A stretch of 64,000 bases of DNA from Orychophragmus violaceus. Taxonomy: Eukaryota; Streptophyta; Magnoliopsida; Brassicales; Brassicaceae. Position numbers and translations under genes: made by a program. The DNA is taken from the NCBI GenBank assembly GCA_030180135.1, contig CM058233.1:62454500-62518499 (forward strand), in the 5' to 3' direction. Shown in pieces: positions 12,094-23,306 of this stretch (positions are counted from its first letter, which is position 1; every line of letters starts with the position of its first letter). The notes beneath the pieces were generated by a model. The model did no database searches, was not told where the DNA came from, and saw only the letters and a program-made list of their open reading frames with translations.

Positions 12094-12111
12094 TGGCGCC
12101 GTTGCCGGGGA
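12094..12111 (+). promoter_or_regulatory. Primer-binding site of element E (tRNA-Asp)
   Basis: TGGCGCCGTTGCCGGGGA, an exact complement of the tRNA-Asp 3' end, six bases from the LTR. Confidence 0.93.
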
Positions 12112-12303
12112 CTCATTTGAGTTCGCCAATAGATTTTGTTCTAGGATTTATACTAAGTCGTTTTTATTTTCTTTTTTACTGACATTTTTCTCTTGTCTTG
12201 CTTGTTTTGTTGCTGCAGGAATCGACAGGTAAACTCAGTGTCGACCGACATCCTTCCAGTGTCGATCGACATCGAGCTCGGAGCCACCCTTTGAGTTTAG
12301 TGT

Positions 12304-13295
12304 ATGCCTAATCGTCACACCAAAAGAAACCCGAGCGAAGAGCTTTTGAACCTCAGACTTGAGGAGCTTGCTAGACTTGAGAGAACGAAAAGAAAGGCGC
12401 AGGGATCTTCGAGGATTATGGATCCAAATACTATTGTGTTGATCCGAGACGCGGAAGGTGTTCTGAGAGATCTTCAGAACAAACCCTATAATGATCAGGG
12501 GCGTAGGATTGATGCTGATGGGAATGAGATGCAGGTTGCTAACCCTGGAGCTAATCTGCCACCTAATCTGCCACCTAATCCTCCAGTTGAGAGCACTCTT
12601 GCTGACTACAACAGGCCTGATGAGTTCTATGCCAACAGGTCTGTGATTGTGCCTCCTCCTTTTGAAAGGAATGAGTTCAAGCTTAAGACTGCGTATTATG
12701 CACTTGTGAGGCAGCACCCTTTCCATGGACTTCCCCATGAGCATCCAATGGACCACATTGAAGATTTTGAAGCCTTCGTAACTGGAATGAAGCACATTGG
12801 AGTGGGTTATGACTTCCTGCACCTCAAATTCTTCCCATATTCTCTCGCTGGAGAGGCTGCATCTTGGCTCAAGCAACTTTCATCTGGGAAGCTAACCACT
12901 TGGGATGCAGTGAAGAGAGAATTCTTGAGGAATTTCTACGATGATGCTCGCTCCGATCAGCTCAGACTGGATCTTCTAACATTCACTCAGGGACCTACAG
13001 AGCCTCTTAAAGCTATATGGGTGAGGTTTAAGATGTACCAACGAGACTGTCCTCATCTAGGATTCTCTGAAGTTCAGCTGCTGGGCATTTTCTTCAGAGG
13101 TGTTGATCTTTTGTACCAATCAGCGTTGGATGCTGCTAGCAATGGAAATTTTAACACCAAGACTCCTGAGCAGACCAAGATATTGATTGAGAACTTGGTG
13201 AGCAGCAACAGTACTAAGAATGCTGATAGGAAGAGACAAGAGTCTGGTGGAAAAGTTGACAACTTTCAGATTGCTGAGATGAAGAATAAGCTGAA
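12304..13295 (+). pseudogene. Element E gag, N-terminal part (split by G)
   Basis: Starts with MPNRHTKRNPSEELLNLRLEELARLERTK, about 190 bp after the primer site, and carries the Athila gag core: DYNRPDEFYANRS, PFHGLPHEHPMDHI, LAGEAASWLKQL, TTWDAVKREFLRNF, FFRGVDLLYQSALDAASNGNFNTKTPEQTK. It is open up to MKNKLN, where element G interrupts. Coding resumes in frame after one CTGAA copy at 18450. Gag would form particles. Confidence 0.9.
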
Positions 13296-14463
13296 TGATA
13301 TACCATGGATTTTAGGGTTTTTAACCATGGTATATGTGTCATTTATCGAGTCTTTTACTATGTTTTAGAGTCTTTTCAGGTGTTTATTAGGTACAAGCAC
13401 ATTTGGAGCATATTTGGTGATTATGACACTTTCTGGAGCTAATTGGAGTATTTGGCCGAGAGATAAACTTCACTGTCGATATTTCAGAGCTGCATCGATC
13501 GACACACTTGTGGCGTCGATCGTTGCATATGCGAGATGGGCCAAACGACGGTTTAATGAAGAATGCTGATTTTGCAGAAAAGCCCAGATATTTACACAGA
13601 AGCCCAAAACGTGTTTTAGACTATATATTAGGGTTTTAAGCCATTGTTTAGGCTACGCTTTACTTTAGTTTTATTTTATTTCAGAGAGCCTTAGGGGCTG
13701 ATCTTGTTCTCGAAAGAGACTTGATTTCGAACCCCAGTTCTTTATTCTATTATATGATATTTGGTTTTCTACTTATGATATTTTCTGTCTCGATGAACAT
13801 GTCTGAGTAGTTTACCTGTTAGGTTGAAGGATTCTCATTAGGGATTTCATGGAACTATAGTTTAAATCAATCTGTAGGGATTCATATATGCTAGTTCTTT
13901 GTTTAGGTTGTTCTTAATGCTTAATCTGAAGTAGCTAATCAGAATTATGATGTTGGGCTGATTAATGCAGCGGAAGTTGGTTAATTTAGCTAGAAAGAAC
14001 CTAGATGAGCAATTAAACTTCTCGCAAACGAAAGTTTGGTTTAGGTTAATTGTGAACATATCAAACTTGGAATTAATGCTGGCCTAATCTGTTAGTTCTC
14101 GCAAACGAAAGTTTGGTTTGCTGCACTTAGACTTAGAGAATTATCGCAAAGAAATTTGGTTAGTTCTATATCCGTGTTTTGAGTTCTAGAATAGTTTCTT
14201 ATTAGATCCAGATTGATTGATTGCTTGCGTTCCTGATTTCCTGAGAACTCCCTAGACTTAACGCTTCGCTTCCTTGCTTACAACTCGCCTGCTATTTACT
14301 TTTCTGCTCTGCTTTTAGTTTAATCACCTCTGCTTTCTCCTAGTTTAATCTTTTCTGTTCTTATCTATCGTTGACCGGAGTCCCTGTGGATTCGATACCC
14401 TAAGTACTACAACTACATCACTGTGCACTTGCAGTTAGTATAGGGATAAAACTACACCTATCA
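13296..14463 (+). repeat. 5' LTR of element G
   Basis: 1168 bp, start TGATATACCATGG, end CCTATCA. A palindrome occupies 13297-13334. GCATCGATCGACAC and GTCGATCGTTGC lie near 13491-13527. It is a different family from the E LTR: the ends and some blocks match, the middle does not. Confidence 0.95.
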
Positions 14464-14469
14464 AGTTTT

Positions 14470-14487
14470 TGGCGCCGTTGCCGGGGA
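14470..14487 (+). promoter_or_regulatory. Primer-binding site of element G (tRNA-Asp)
   Basis: Same 18-mer as in E, TGGCGCCGTTGCCGGGGA, six bases after the LTR. Confidence 0.94.
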
Positions 14488-14702
14488 CTCTTTTGAGTCC
14501 TCGATAGATTTGAACTTAGGGTTTAGACTAGGTTTTTCGTTTTTATTTTTTGCTACTAATTTTTTCTTTTCTGTTCTTGCGTTTCAGGTACGCCTGTAAT
14601 CGCACTGCATCGATCGACACGGTCCTGTGTGTCGATCGTCACATCATCGCGCTTGCATCGATCGACGCTTCCACTGCATCGATCGACACATATCATAGGA
14701 AG

Positions 14703-15926
14703 ATGTATGATTTCTTTAGTCCAGGGATTGATAATTCACAGATAGCTGGGTTGAAGAGTAAAGTTGACTATCTGCATAGCCTTCTACTTGGAAAGTATGC
14801 GCAAGAAGCTATCAACTGCGTTGGAGGGAATGAATTCTACAGTCAGGAATCAGCTTTTCAGGGACCTTTCCAGCAACAGGGTAATACCTTCTCGAGGAAC
14901 TATGGTATTTCTTCTTACCAAGTACCGCCTGCACCTACACATAAGAGCAGAGTAGAAGCTATGATGGAACAGTTTCTTGAGAGAGAACAACATATCACTG
15001 TGTCCTTCAACTCAAGGATGGATGCATTGCATGAAGATCTGAATGAGAAGTTTGAATACTTGAGCACACATATGAAGAAGCTAGATGTCCGAGTTCAAAC
15101 AGCTGAAACAATGCAAAGGCATAATGAAGCTAGGAAAGCTGAACAGTACAAATCCATCAAAGCTGTGACCTTAGGGGATGAGATTGAGTTGCTAGGTGAA
15201 GAAGAGAGCATAATCTCGGATTTTCTGGATGAATATTGTCTGTCTGATACATGCATCGATCGACACCCCCTTAGTGTCGATCGACACGCCGTTCTGACAG
15301 CAATTTCGAGTTCTTTCGAGAAACAGAATCGCCTTGCATCGATCGACACACATCATGCAACGATCGACACAGAACGCAGACATTACCAGAAACCTGCGAC
15401 TGTGCCAGAACGAGTGTATAAGCCCCCAGTGCCATATCCTAAGTTTCCTAAACCTTCCAAACAAGAGCTAGAAGTGGCTAAATGCGTGAAAGTGATGGAT
15501 AAGAAGGTGAATAAAACACCACCAGTTGAAACTTCGCAAGTTCATGCAAAGAAGATGATCTCCACTGATGGTAATTTGAAAGAAGAAGTTCAGATTGGTA
15601 GAACTACAGTATCTGATAGTGGAAAGAAGAAGATGACAGTTCCTCTTGAACCTGCTCTAACATCTTCAGTACCTGCAACTGCTCATAAGCAGAAAGCCCC
15701 AAACATCAGATCTGCATCAAAGGTAAGGTACAAACCACCTAAGCTTAAACCTTCTGATCACATTGTTTTGAATGCAGGAAAACACAGTAGACCGCCCAAG
15801 CTTCGCTCCCGCCCTGATTCTAATTACTCTTTCCTTGGGAAGCCTCATGATCATAATGCCTATACACCTCCTTGGATGAAGAGATACTCACAGAGACATT
15901 CAAAGTCTCTGTTGAAACCGCCTTGA
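14703..15926 (+). CDS. Element G gag-derived protein (C-terminal gag only)
   Basis: The ATG at 14703 starts MYDFFSPGIDNSQIAGLK; the frame is open upstream to 14550 but without ATG. The frame (407 aa) begins where Athila gag has IADLKSKLD and keeps the segment LHSLLLGKYAQEAINCVGGNEF and the SYQVPPAPTHKSRVEAMMEQ region. It has a coiled-coil-like part (about residues 90-150) and then basic, proline-rich sequence. The N-terminal capsid domain is absent. The GCATCGATCGACAC motif recurs inside it and is translated as CIDRH, SVDRH or ASIDT. Whether the protein is made or useful is unknown. Confidence 0.65.
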   Translation: MYDFFSPGIDNSQIAGLKSKVDYLHSLLLGKYAQEAINCVGGNEFYSQESAFQGPFQQQGNTFSRNYGISSYQVPPAPTHKSRVEAMMEQFLEREQHITVSFNSRMDALHEDLNEKFEYLSTHMKKLDVRVQTAETMQRHNEARKAEQYKSIKAVTLGDEIELLGEEESIISDFLDEYCLSDTCIDRHPLSVDRHAVLTAISSSFEKQNRLASIDTHHATIDTERRHYQKPATVPERVYKPPVPYPKFPKPSKQELEVAKCVKVMDKKVNKTPPVETSQVHAKKMISTDGNLKEEVQIGRTTVSDSGKKKMTVPLEPALTSSVPATAHKQKAPNIRSASKVRYKPPKLKPSDHIVLNAGKHSRPPKLRSRPDSNYSFLGKPHDHNAYTPPWMKRYSQRHSKSLLKPP

Positions 15927-17277
15927 ATCAAATCTCTTACAATAGTCAAGCTAATGACTAAAAACAAGCGCTGAGTGGGAGGCAACCCACTAGTAGGTTC
16001 GTTTTTGTTTTTCAATTTTCGTTTTGGTTTTGGTATTTTTAATTTTTCTGTTTAAGTGTGTTCAGAGGCGAGAGAAACATGAATAATCGCATTGCATCGA
16101 TCGACACACATTGTGCATCGGTCGATGCAGTCGCGATTCACGGTTAGCCAATTTGATTGCGGTTCAGACACCGGTTATCTCAATAACCGCGAGCATATGC
16201 GCCTTGCATCGATCGACACCCTTGTGGCATCGATCGACACCCTTGTGGCATCGATCGACACAGGGCGACGACAGGTAAGTGTTCTGCAACTTTTCGGATT
16301 GTTTCAAATTTGATTATTATTCTCACCGAGCTCATGCCTTGATTACACTGGGGACAGTGTAGTTTAAGTGTGGGGGAGGAAGCTACTGACGCACGCTTTT
16401 GTTTTCTTAGTTTTTCAAAATTTGTTTTATTGAGTCAAAATTTGTATGAAACTTTGATTTTTCGAGGAAGATTTTCGCTTGAACAGGAACTAAGTGACCA
16501 TTGGACAGACTTGCAGAGCCTCTATGACTATTAGAAAACTCAGACATGGAACAACCTACTGGGAACACCCACATCACTTCAGGTATCAGAGGATCCTTTT
16601 ACTGACTTCAACTTTAATACTGACTTAGATTTCTCACCTAAGGGCTTGGTATACTTTGTGTCGGATTCCCTTGTTAGTTCTGACACAGCCTGTCAACCTG
16701 TCCTATTTAGTTCTCTTCTCCCCTTCCATAAAATAAAAAAAAAGATAATAAACTGAGGATGAGTTAGTAACTCCGAAGTGGTCATGGGAATAGTAGATAC
16801 CACTATTATCTCTTATGCATCCATGGAATGTGTCCAAAGTACACCCCTTAACGGGAAGAACACTGATAAAAAAAATAAAATGATACCCAATGTGGGAAAA
16901 ATCAGTTGTTAAGGAAGGGAAAGAGAAGAAAGGGACTAGAGAAAGATAGTATGGTGGTCTAGAGCTGATAAGGTAAGAATCCATGTGCCCTTTGATCGAT
17001 ACTCCTTAGGTGAGACCGCACTTAAATACTTGAGAAAGTCAGTAGGGTGAATTTGAATGCTTGAATGTGATTGTGGAGTTTACTTAGGACAGTTTCTAAG
17101 TGTGGGGGAAGTACATTGTGGTCTTGAGTTCTGTAGGAAAGTTTTCAGTGGATTACTAAGTGAATGTGATTGTGAAAGTTCCTAAGACGAAATGAGTTTC
17201 TGTGTTTTCAAACTTCTTTTCTTATGCTTTTGTTCTTTACTTGCTTGAGGACAAGCAAGAGCTAAGTGTGGGGGAGT
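15927..17277 (+). other. Non-coding 3' region of element G
   Basis: No coding capacity. It contains a conserved box just after the stop (15944-15990, AGTCAAGCTAATGACT and AGTGGGAGGCAACCCACT) and five GCATCGATCGACAC/GCATCGGTCGATGC motifs at 16093-16263. A CACTGGGGACAGTG hairpin follows at 16346-16359. Three polypurine-like AAGTGTGGGGGA copies end near 16378, 17108 and 17276. A CTTGCTTG/CAAGCAAG stem lies at 17240-17259 just before the LTR. Confidence 0.8.
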
Positions 17278-18444
17278 TGATATACCATGGATTTTAGGAT
17301 TTTTAACCATGGTATATGTGTCATTTTCGAGTCTTTTACTATGTTTTAGAGTCTTTTCAGGTGTTTATTAGGTACAAGCACATTTGGAGCATATTTGGTG
17401 ATTATGGCACTTTCTGGAGCTAATTGGAGTATTTGGCCGAGAGATAAACTTCACTGTCGATATTTCAGAGCTGCATCGATCGACACACTTGTGGCGTCGA
17501 TCGTTGCATATGCGAGATGGGCCAAACGACGGTTTAATGAAGAATGCTGATTTTGCAGAAAAGCCCAGATATTTACACAGAAGCCCAAAACGTGTTTTAG
17601 ACTATATATTAGGGTTTTAAGCCATTGTTTAGGCTACGCTTTACTTTAGTTTTATTTTATTTCAGAGAGCCTTAGGGGCGGATCTTGTTCTCGAAATAGA
17701 CTTGATTTCGAACCCCAGTTCTTTATTCTATTATATGATATTTGGTTTTCTACTTATGATATTTTCTGTCTCGATGAACATGTCTGAGTAGTTTACCTGT
17801 TAGGTTGAAGGATTCTCATTAGGGATTTCATGGAACTATAGTTTAAATCAATCTGTAGGGATTCATATCTGCTAGTTCTTTGTTTAGATTGTTCTTAATG
17901 CTTAATCTGAAGTAGCTAATCAGAATTATGATGTTGGGCTGATTAATGCAGCGGAAGTTGGTTAATTTAGCTAGAAAGAACCTAGATGAGCAATTAAACT
18001 TCTCGCAAACGAAAGTTTGGTTTAGGTTAATTGTGAACATATCAAACTTGGAATTAATGCTGGCCTAATCTGTTAGTTCTCGCAAACGAAAGTTTGGTTT
18101 GCTGCACTTAGACTTAGAGAATTATCGCAAAGAAATTTGGTTAGTTCTATATCCGTGTTTTGAGTTCTAGAATAGTTTCTGATTAGATCCAGATTGATTG
18201 ATTGCTTGCGTTCCTGATTTCCTGAGAACTCCCTAGACTTAACGCTTCGCTTCCTTGCTTACAACTCGCCTACTATTTACTTTTCTGCTCTGCTTTTAGT
18301 TTAATCAACTCTGCTTTCTCCTAGTTTAATCTTTTCTGTTCTTATCTATCGTTGACCGGAGTCCCTGTGGATTCGATACCCTAAGTACTACAACTACATC
18401 ACTGTGCACTTGCAGTTAGTATAGGGGTAAAACTACACCTATCA
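17278..18444 (+). repeat. 3' LTR of element G
   Basis: 1167 bp and nearly identical to the 5' copy. It is preceded by the polypurine tract GTGTGGGGGAGT and followed by the CTGAA duplication. Confidence 0.95.
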
Positions 18445-18449
18445 CTGAA

Positions 18450-19350
18450 CACTGTTCATAGCTTGCTGGCTGGGAAGAAGGCTGTTCACTTTGCTCAAGA
18501 GGTTGAGGAGTTCGAACCTGAAGATGGCTGCAAAGAAGATGATGTGAACTACATCGGTGGATCTGGATTTCATGGAAATAGGTTTGGAAATCAGCAAGGT
18601 AACAAGTTCTACACTGGTGGTCAGAAGAGTGCTTTCACAAGTAATCAAAACTCTTCTGGATATGGTAAGAATGCTGGTTTCCAGAAACCTTTTCAGCAGA
18701 ACATCTCCAATCAGAGGACCTATGGATCATCTTCTTACCAGACTCCTCCTGCTACTAATGCTCATGAGAGCAAGTTGAAAGCTATGATGGATCAGATACT
18801 TGAGGGGCAGACAAAGACTACTATGGACTTCAACAAGAAGATGGATGCCATCTACACTGATCTGCATGGGAAGTTTGAGTCTTTGAGCACACATATGACG
18901 CAGTTGGATACTCAAGTTGCTCAAACTGCTGGAGATATTAAGAGGAAAGCCGGATTCCTTCCTGGAAGTACAGATACCAATCCTAAGCATCATTGTAATG
19001 CAATATCACTAAGGAGTGGGAAAGAGCTGCAAACTATCCCCAACAGGCAGGTGAGTGCTGAGGAACTCGAGGAGTTAGAAGAATTGGATGAAGAAATTGA
19101 AGCCGAAAGACGAGTGTCAACCGACGCTGATACCCAATGTCGACCGACACCCAATTCTTCAAGTGCTCGTGACGAACGGAAATCGACCGAGGTCGACTAT
19201 GGAGTCAACAGCAATGGAAAATCAATCTGATACCGTGAAAAAGGCTCCTGTTGCTGCTGGGAAAGTGTATAAACCCAAGGTACCTTTCCCCAGAAACCCG
19301 AAACAGTCCAAATTTGAACGGTTCAAGGCTAATATATGGCTATGCTGAGC
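18450..19350 (+). pseudogene. Element E gag, C-terminal part
   Basis: Continues exactly from MKNKLN at 13295 as TVHSLLAGKKAVHFAQEV, then GGSGFHGNRFGNQQGNKFY, a coiled-coil-like part (MDFNKKMDAIYTDLHGKFESLSTHM) and NAISLRSGKEL. The frame ends at 19230. A second frame carries KAPVAAGKVYKPKVPFPRNP to 19346, so at least one frameshift separates gag from protease. Confidence 0.85.
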
Positions 19351-19815
19351 AAGCTCACTCTTCTAATGCCATTGATGGATGTTATCAACAACAACCCAGT
19401 GATGAAGAGGTGTTTGAAGCAGATGTTGACTTCTGACATGGCATATGAAGAGTGTGTGATGATGATCAATGAAGTATGTAGCGCTGTCATCCTGAACAGG
19501 ATTCCGGAGAAGCAGAAGGATCCATGAAGCTTTGTCTTGGACTGTACTATCTTCAGAGACAAATTTGAGAGATCATTGTGTGATTTAGGCTCAAGTGTTA
19601 ATCTGATGACGTATTCAGTTGCTAAGAGGATGGGGATGACATATTTCACACCTACTAGGATCTCTTTGATTCTAGCTGATCGCTCCATAAGTATTCTTGA
19701 AGGTCTCTTGGAGGATGTACCGGTAAAGATTGGTGAATGTGTTATCCCAACAGACTTTGGAGTCTTATCTTGGGCGGGCCATTCTTGGTTACAGCTGGTG
19801 CTATCATTGCCGTGA
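19336..19815 (+). pseudogene. Element E aspartic protease region, broken
   Basis: Encodes LCDLGSSVNLMTYSVAKRMGM (Athila-type DxGSS protease motif) at about 19575-19635 after a stop near 19527. The following RISLILADRSISILEGLLEDVPVKIGE is typical flap and C-terminal protease sequence. It would cleave the polyprotein. Frames before and after it are shifted. Confidence 0.8.
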
Positions 19816-21113
19816 AGAGAGGGAAAATTGGACTCAATGTGGGTGATTTGGTGATGAAATTCGACATGGAAAAGCTGATGAGACACCCCACCATTGATGG
19901 ACAGACCTTCTATGTGGACACATTGGAGAATCTAGTTGCTGAGTTCTTCAATCAGATGCATCCAGCTGACCCTTTGGAGAGAGCTTTGATGAGCTCTGAG
20001 CAAGATTTGGAGCTAGAGGATGCTGCTGCTGGGTATTCGAGACTGATGGATGCTATTGAGCATGTGATGCAAGTGGTAGCTCAAGAGGAGCTGGTTGGCG
20101 CTACGCAGAAAGCTGCCACACTTGGAGACTGGAGCGAGGAAAAAGCTCCAAAGATTGAGCTGAAGCAGCTCCCTGCAGGCCTCAAATATGCATTTCTAGG
20201 TCATAATTCTACCTATCCTATTATTGTCAATGCTCATTTAAATAACGCAGAACTCACTTTACTGCTAAGCATGTTGTGCAAGCATCGCAAAGCTCTTGGC
20301 TATTCTCTTGATGATATTTCAGTTATCTCTTCAGACTTTTGCATGCATAGGATACACCTTGAGGATGAGAGCATGTCGTCAATTGAGAATCAGAGGCGTT
20401 TGAATCCTAACCTGAAAGAGGTTGTGAAGAAGAAGATAATGAAGCTGCTAAATGCTTGGATTATTTATCCTATCTCGGAGAGTGATTGTGTCAGTCCGGT
20501 TCATGTGGTTCCTAAGAAAGTAGGAGTCACAGTGGTGAAGAATGACAAGACTGAGTTGATTCCTACAAGGACAATCACTGGTCACAGGATGTGCATAGAC
20601 TATAGGAAGTTGAATTCAGCCACCAGAAAAGACCACTTTCCACTCCCTTTCATTGATCAGATGCTGGAAATGTTGGCAAATCATCCATACTACTGCTTTT
20701 TGGATGGTTATTCTGGTTTCTTTCAGATCCCTATCCACCCAGAGGACCAGGAGAAGACCACATTTACCTGTCCTTATGGCACCTTTGCATTCCGCAGAAT
20801 TCCATTTGGACTTTGTAATGCTCCTGCGACGTTTCAAAGGTGCATGATGTCTATCTTTACAGACATGATAGAGGATTTTATGGAGGTCTTCATGGATGAT
20901 TTTTCTGTCTACGGACCATCTTACCATGCTTGTCTGGATAATCTGTGCAAGGTGCAAGCTAGATGTGAGGAAAAGCATCTGGTTTTGAATTGGGAGAAAT
21001 GTCATTTTATGGTCAAGGATGTCATTGTACTTGGACACAGAGTATCTGAGGCAGGAATTGAAGTGGACAAAGCTAAGATTGAGGTAATGACATGGCTACA
21101 GGCGCCAGACTAA
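19737..21113 (+). pseudogene. Element E reverse transcriptase (intact core, stop at C-terminus)
   Basis: 458 codons. Landmarks in order: the linker QLPAGLKYAFLGHNSTYPII, WIIYPISESDCVSPVHVVPKK, MCIDYRKLNSATRKDHFPLPFIDQ, FFQIPIHPEDQEKTTFTCPYGTFAFRRIPFGLCNAPATFQRCM, the catalytic FMDDFSVYG, and HRVSEAGIEVDKAKIEV. A TAA follows LQAPD, where the family continues into RNase H; the same frame is open again at once ([17 protein letters not shown]). Confidence 0.88.
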
Positions 21114-21122
21114 GTCAAAGGA

Positions 21123-22037
21123 ATGAGGAGTTTCCTTGGGCATGCTGGATTTTACAGGAGGTTTATTAAAGACTTCAGCAAGATAGCTAGACTACTCACT
21201 GCACTTCTCTGCAAAGATGTGAAGTTTAAGTTCACAGATGAGTGTCATGCTGCATTCCAGGAGCTGAAACAAGCTTTGATTTCTGCTCCAATTGTACAAC
21301 CTCCGGACTGGAATCTACCTTTTGAGGTAATGTGTGATGCTAGTGACTATGCAGTAGGAGCTGTACTTTGTCAAGAGAAGGACAAGAAGCTCCATGCCAT
21401 CTATTATGCTAGTAGAACTCTTGATGATGCGCAAAGAAATTATGCAACAACTGAGAAAGAGTTGCTAGCAGTTGTGTTTGCATTTGAGAAGTTCCGCCCA
21501 TATCTGATCGGGTCTAAAGTAGTTGTGCACACTGGCCATTCTGCGCTTAAGTATCTGATGCAGAAGAAAGATGCTAAACCGAGGCTATTACGATGGATTA
21601 TGTTGCTCCAAGAGTTTGACATCGAGGTAAGAGATAAGAAAGGAGTGGAAAACGGTGTTGCTGATCATCTTTCTCGGATTAAGATCGATGAGGACGTTCC
21701 TATAGATGATTTCCTACCAGAAGAGAACATCTATAAGGTGGAGACAGGATTTCAGGCAGCTTGTGCAAGTTCACTGCGTTCTGCACGAGTCACAGAGCAG
21801 GTGTCGGTCGACATTCACTTCATGTCGGTCGACACTCTATTCGAAAAAGTGGACGATAATCGATCAAACCCGACATCGATTGGCCGATTGGGATCAATGT
21901 CGATCGACACCAATATTATTCTTGGTCGACACCAGCCGCGGATGCAGGAAGCTATTTCGGATGATCAAGCTGACATGTTCATAGCTGCAATTACCCAAGG
22001 GTCTCTCTACTCGACCGTGGCACGCCGATATAGCTAA
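21123..22037 (+). pseudogene. Element E RNase H region
   Basis: [22 protein letters not shown], then [43 protein letters not shown] and ADHLSRI, a full Ty3/gypsy RNase H. His-to-Gly replacement is visible in [10 protein letters not shown] (usually HTDH). The tail (about 21780-21945) contains GTCGGTCGACATT and GTCGATCGACACC motifs. It ends at a stop before integrase. Confidence 0.85.
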
Positions 22038-23306
22038 CTACCTTGCTGCAGAGGATGAGCCTGAAGTGTTTAAAGGGAATGCTAAGAAGAAATTCCTTAG
22101 GGAAATCAGGCGTTACTATTGGGATGAGCCTTACTTGTACAAGCACTATCTGATGGTATCTACAGACGTTGCATCGCAGAGTCTAAAGTTGATAATGTGT
22201 TGTACCACTGCCATGGTTCTGAGTATGCAGGGCACTTTGCTACTTTCAAGACAGTGTCCAAGATTCTTCAAGTAGGCTTCTGGTGGCCCACGATGTTCAA
22301 GTATGCTCAGTTGTTTGTCTCGCAGTGTGATGTGTGTCAGATGAGGGGGAAGATAAGCAAGAGACATGAGATGCCACAAAACTCCATCCTTGAGGTTGAA
22401 GTATTTGACTGCTGGGGCATCGACTTCATGGGACCGTTTCCATCTTCTTATGGGAACAAGTATATCTTGGTTGTTGTGGACTATGTATCTAAGTTGGTTG
22501 AAGCACTTGCTAGTCCAACCAATGACTCTTCGATGGTTCTTAAGCTGTTTAAGACTATCATCTTCCCCAGATTTGGAGTCCCTAGGATTGTGATAAGTGA
22601 TGGCGGTTCTCACTTCATCAACAAGGTCTTCGAGAAGTTGCTCAAGAAGCATGGTGTTAACCATCGTGTGGCTACTCCATATCACCCTCAGACTAGTGGG
22701 TAATTTGAGGTTTCAAACCGATAGATCAAGGAGATTCTGGAGAAATCAGTGGGGAAGACTAGGAAGGACTGGTCTGCTAAGCTAGATGGTGCGTTGTGGG
22801 CCTACAGGACTGCATTCAAGACGCCACTTGGGATTACACCGTTTCACCTGCTCTATGGAAAAGCTTGCCACCTTCCAGTTGAGCTCGAGCACAAGGCTAG
22901 ATGGGCTGTCAAACAGATGAACTTCGATCTCAAGCCTGCAGCTGAGAGGCGTTTGATACAGCTTAATGAGTTAGATGAAATTCGCCACCATGCCTATGGG
23001 AACTCAAAGTTGTACAAGGAGTGTACAAAGGTGTATCATGATAAGAAGATCATCTCACGCAACTTCGAACCCAACGACCAGGTACTCCTCTATAACTCTC
23101 GCTTACAACTGTTTCCTGGCAAGTTGCGTTCTCGTTGGTCAGGTCCATTCACCGTCAAGGAAGCTAGACCACACGGAGCTGTTATCTTGGTGAATTCCAA
23201 AGGAGAAGAGTTCACAGTCAATGGGCAAAGGGTGAAACACTATTGGGCGAAAGCCAAAATCCCAAAAGGCGACATTGTCCATCTGGAAGATCCACCAACT
23301 ACCTAG
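22038..23306 (+). pseudogene. Element E integrase, broken
   Basis: A zinc-binding region ([28 protein letters not shown]), catalytic Asp in [12 protein letters not shown], second Asp in [14 protein letters not shown], and the Glu region after HPQTSG. Two in-frame stops interrupt just after TSG and in NR*IKEIL (22701, 22724 area). The C-terminal part (22749-23306) is open, with [36 protein letters not shown] and [11 protein letters not shown]. The start of the domain is frame-shifted. Confidence 0.85.

Larger units (their letters stand above)
13296..18444 (+). mobile_element. Element G: short non-autonomous Athila-type retrotransposon
   Basis: 5.15 kb with two nearly identical LTRs (13296-14463, 17278-18444), TSD CTGAA (13291-13295 and 18445-18449), tRNA-Asp primer site, one gag-derived frame and a 1.35-kb non-coding 3' region ending in a polypurine tract. 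There is no protease, reverse transcriptase or integrase. By eye the LTRs differ at about 11 positions, so it is much younger than its hosts B and C. It would depend on enzymes from another Athila. Confidence 0.93.

Noticed and set aside
12094..12111. tRNA-Asp gene
   Set aside because: Only the 18-nt complement of the tRNA 3' end is present, as a primer-binding site; there is no cloverleaf. The same holds at 1877 and 14470.
14550..14702. N-terminal extension of the G gag frame
   Set aside because: Open but without ATG, and it runs through the primer-proximal leader and the motif cluster. The first ATG is at 14703.
14600..16265. CRISPR-like array of GCATCGATCGACAC repeats
   Set aside because: Spacing is irregular, orientation mixed, repeats are too short and the context is a plant retrotransposon.
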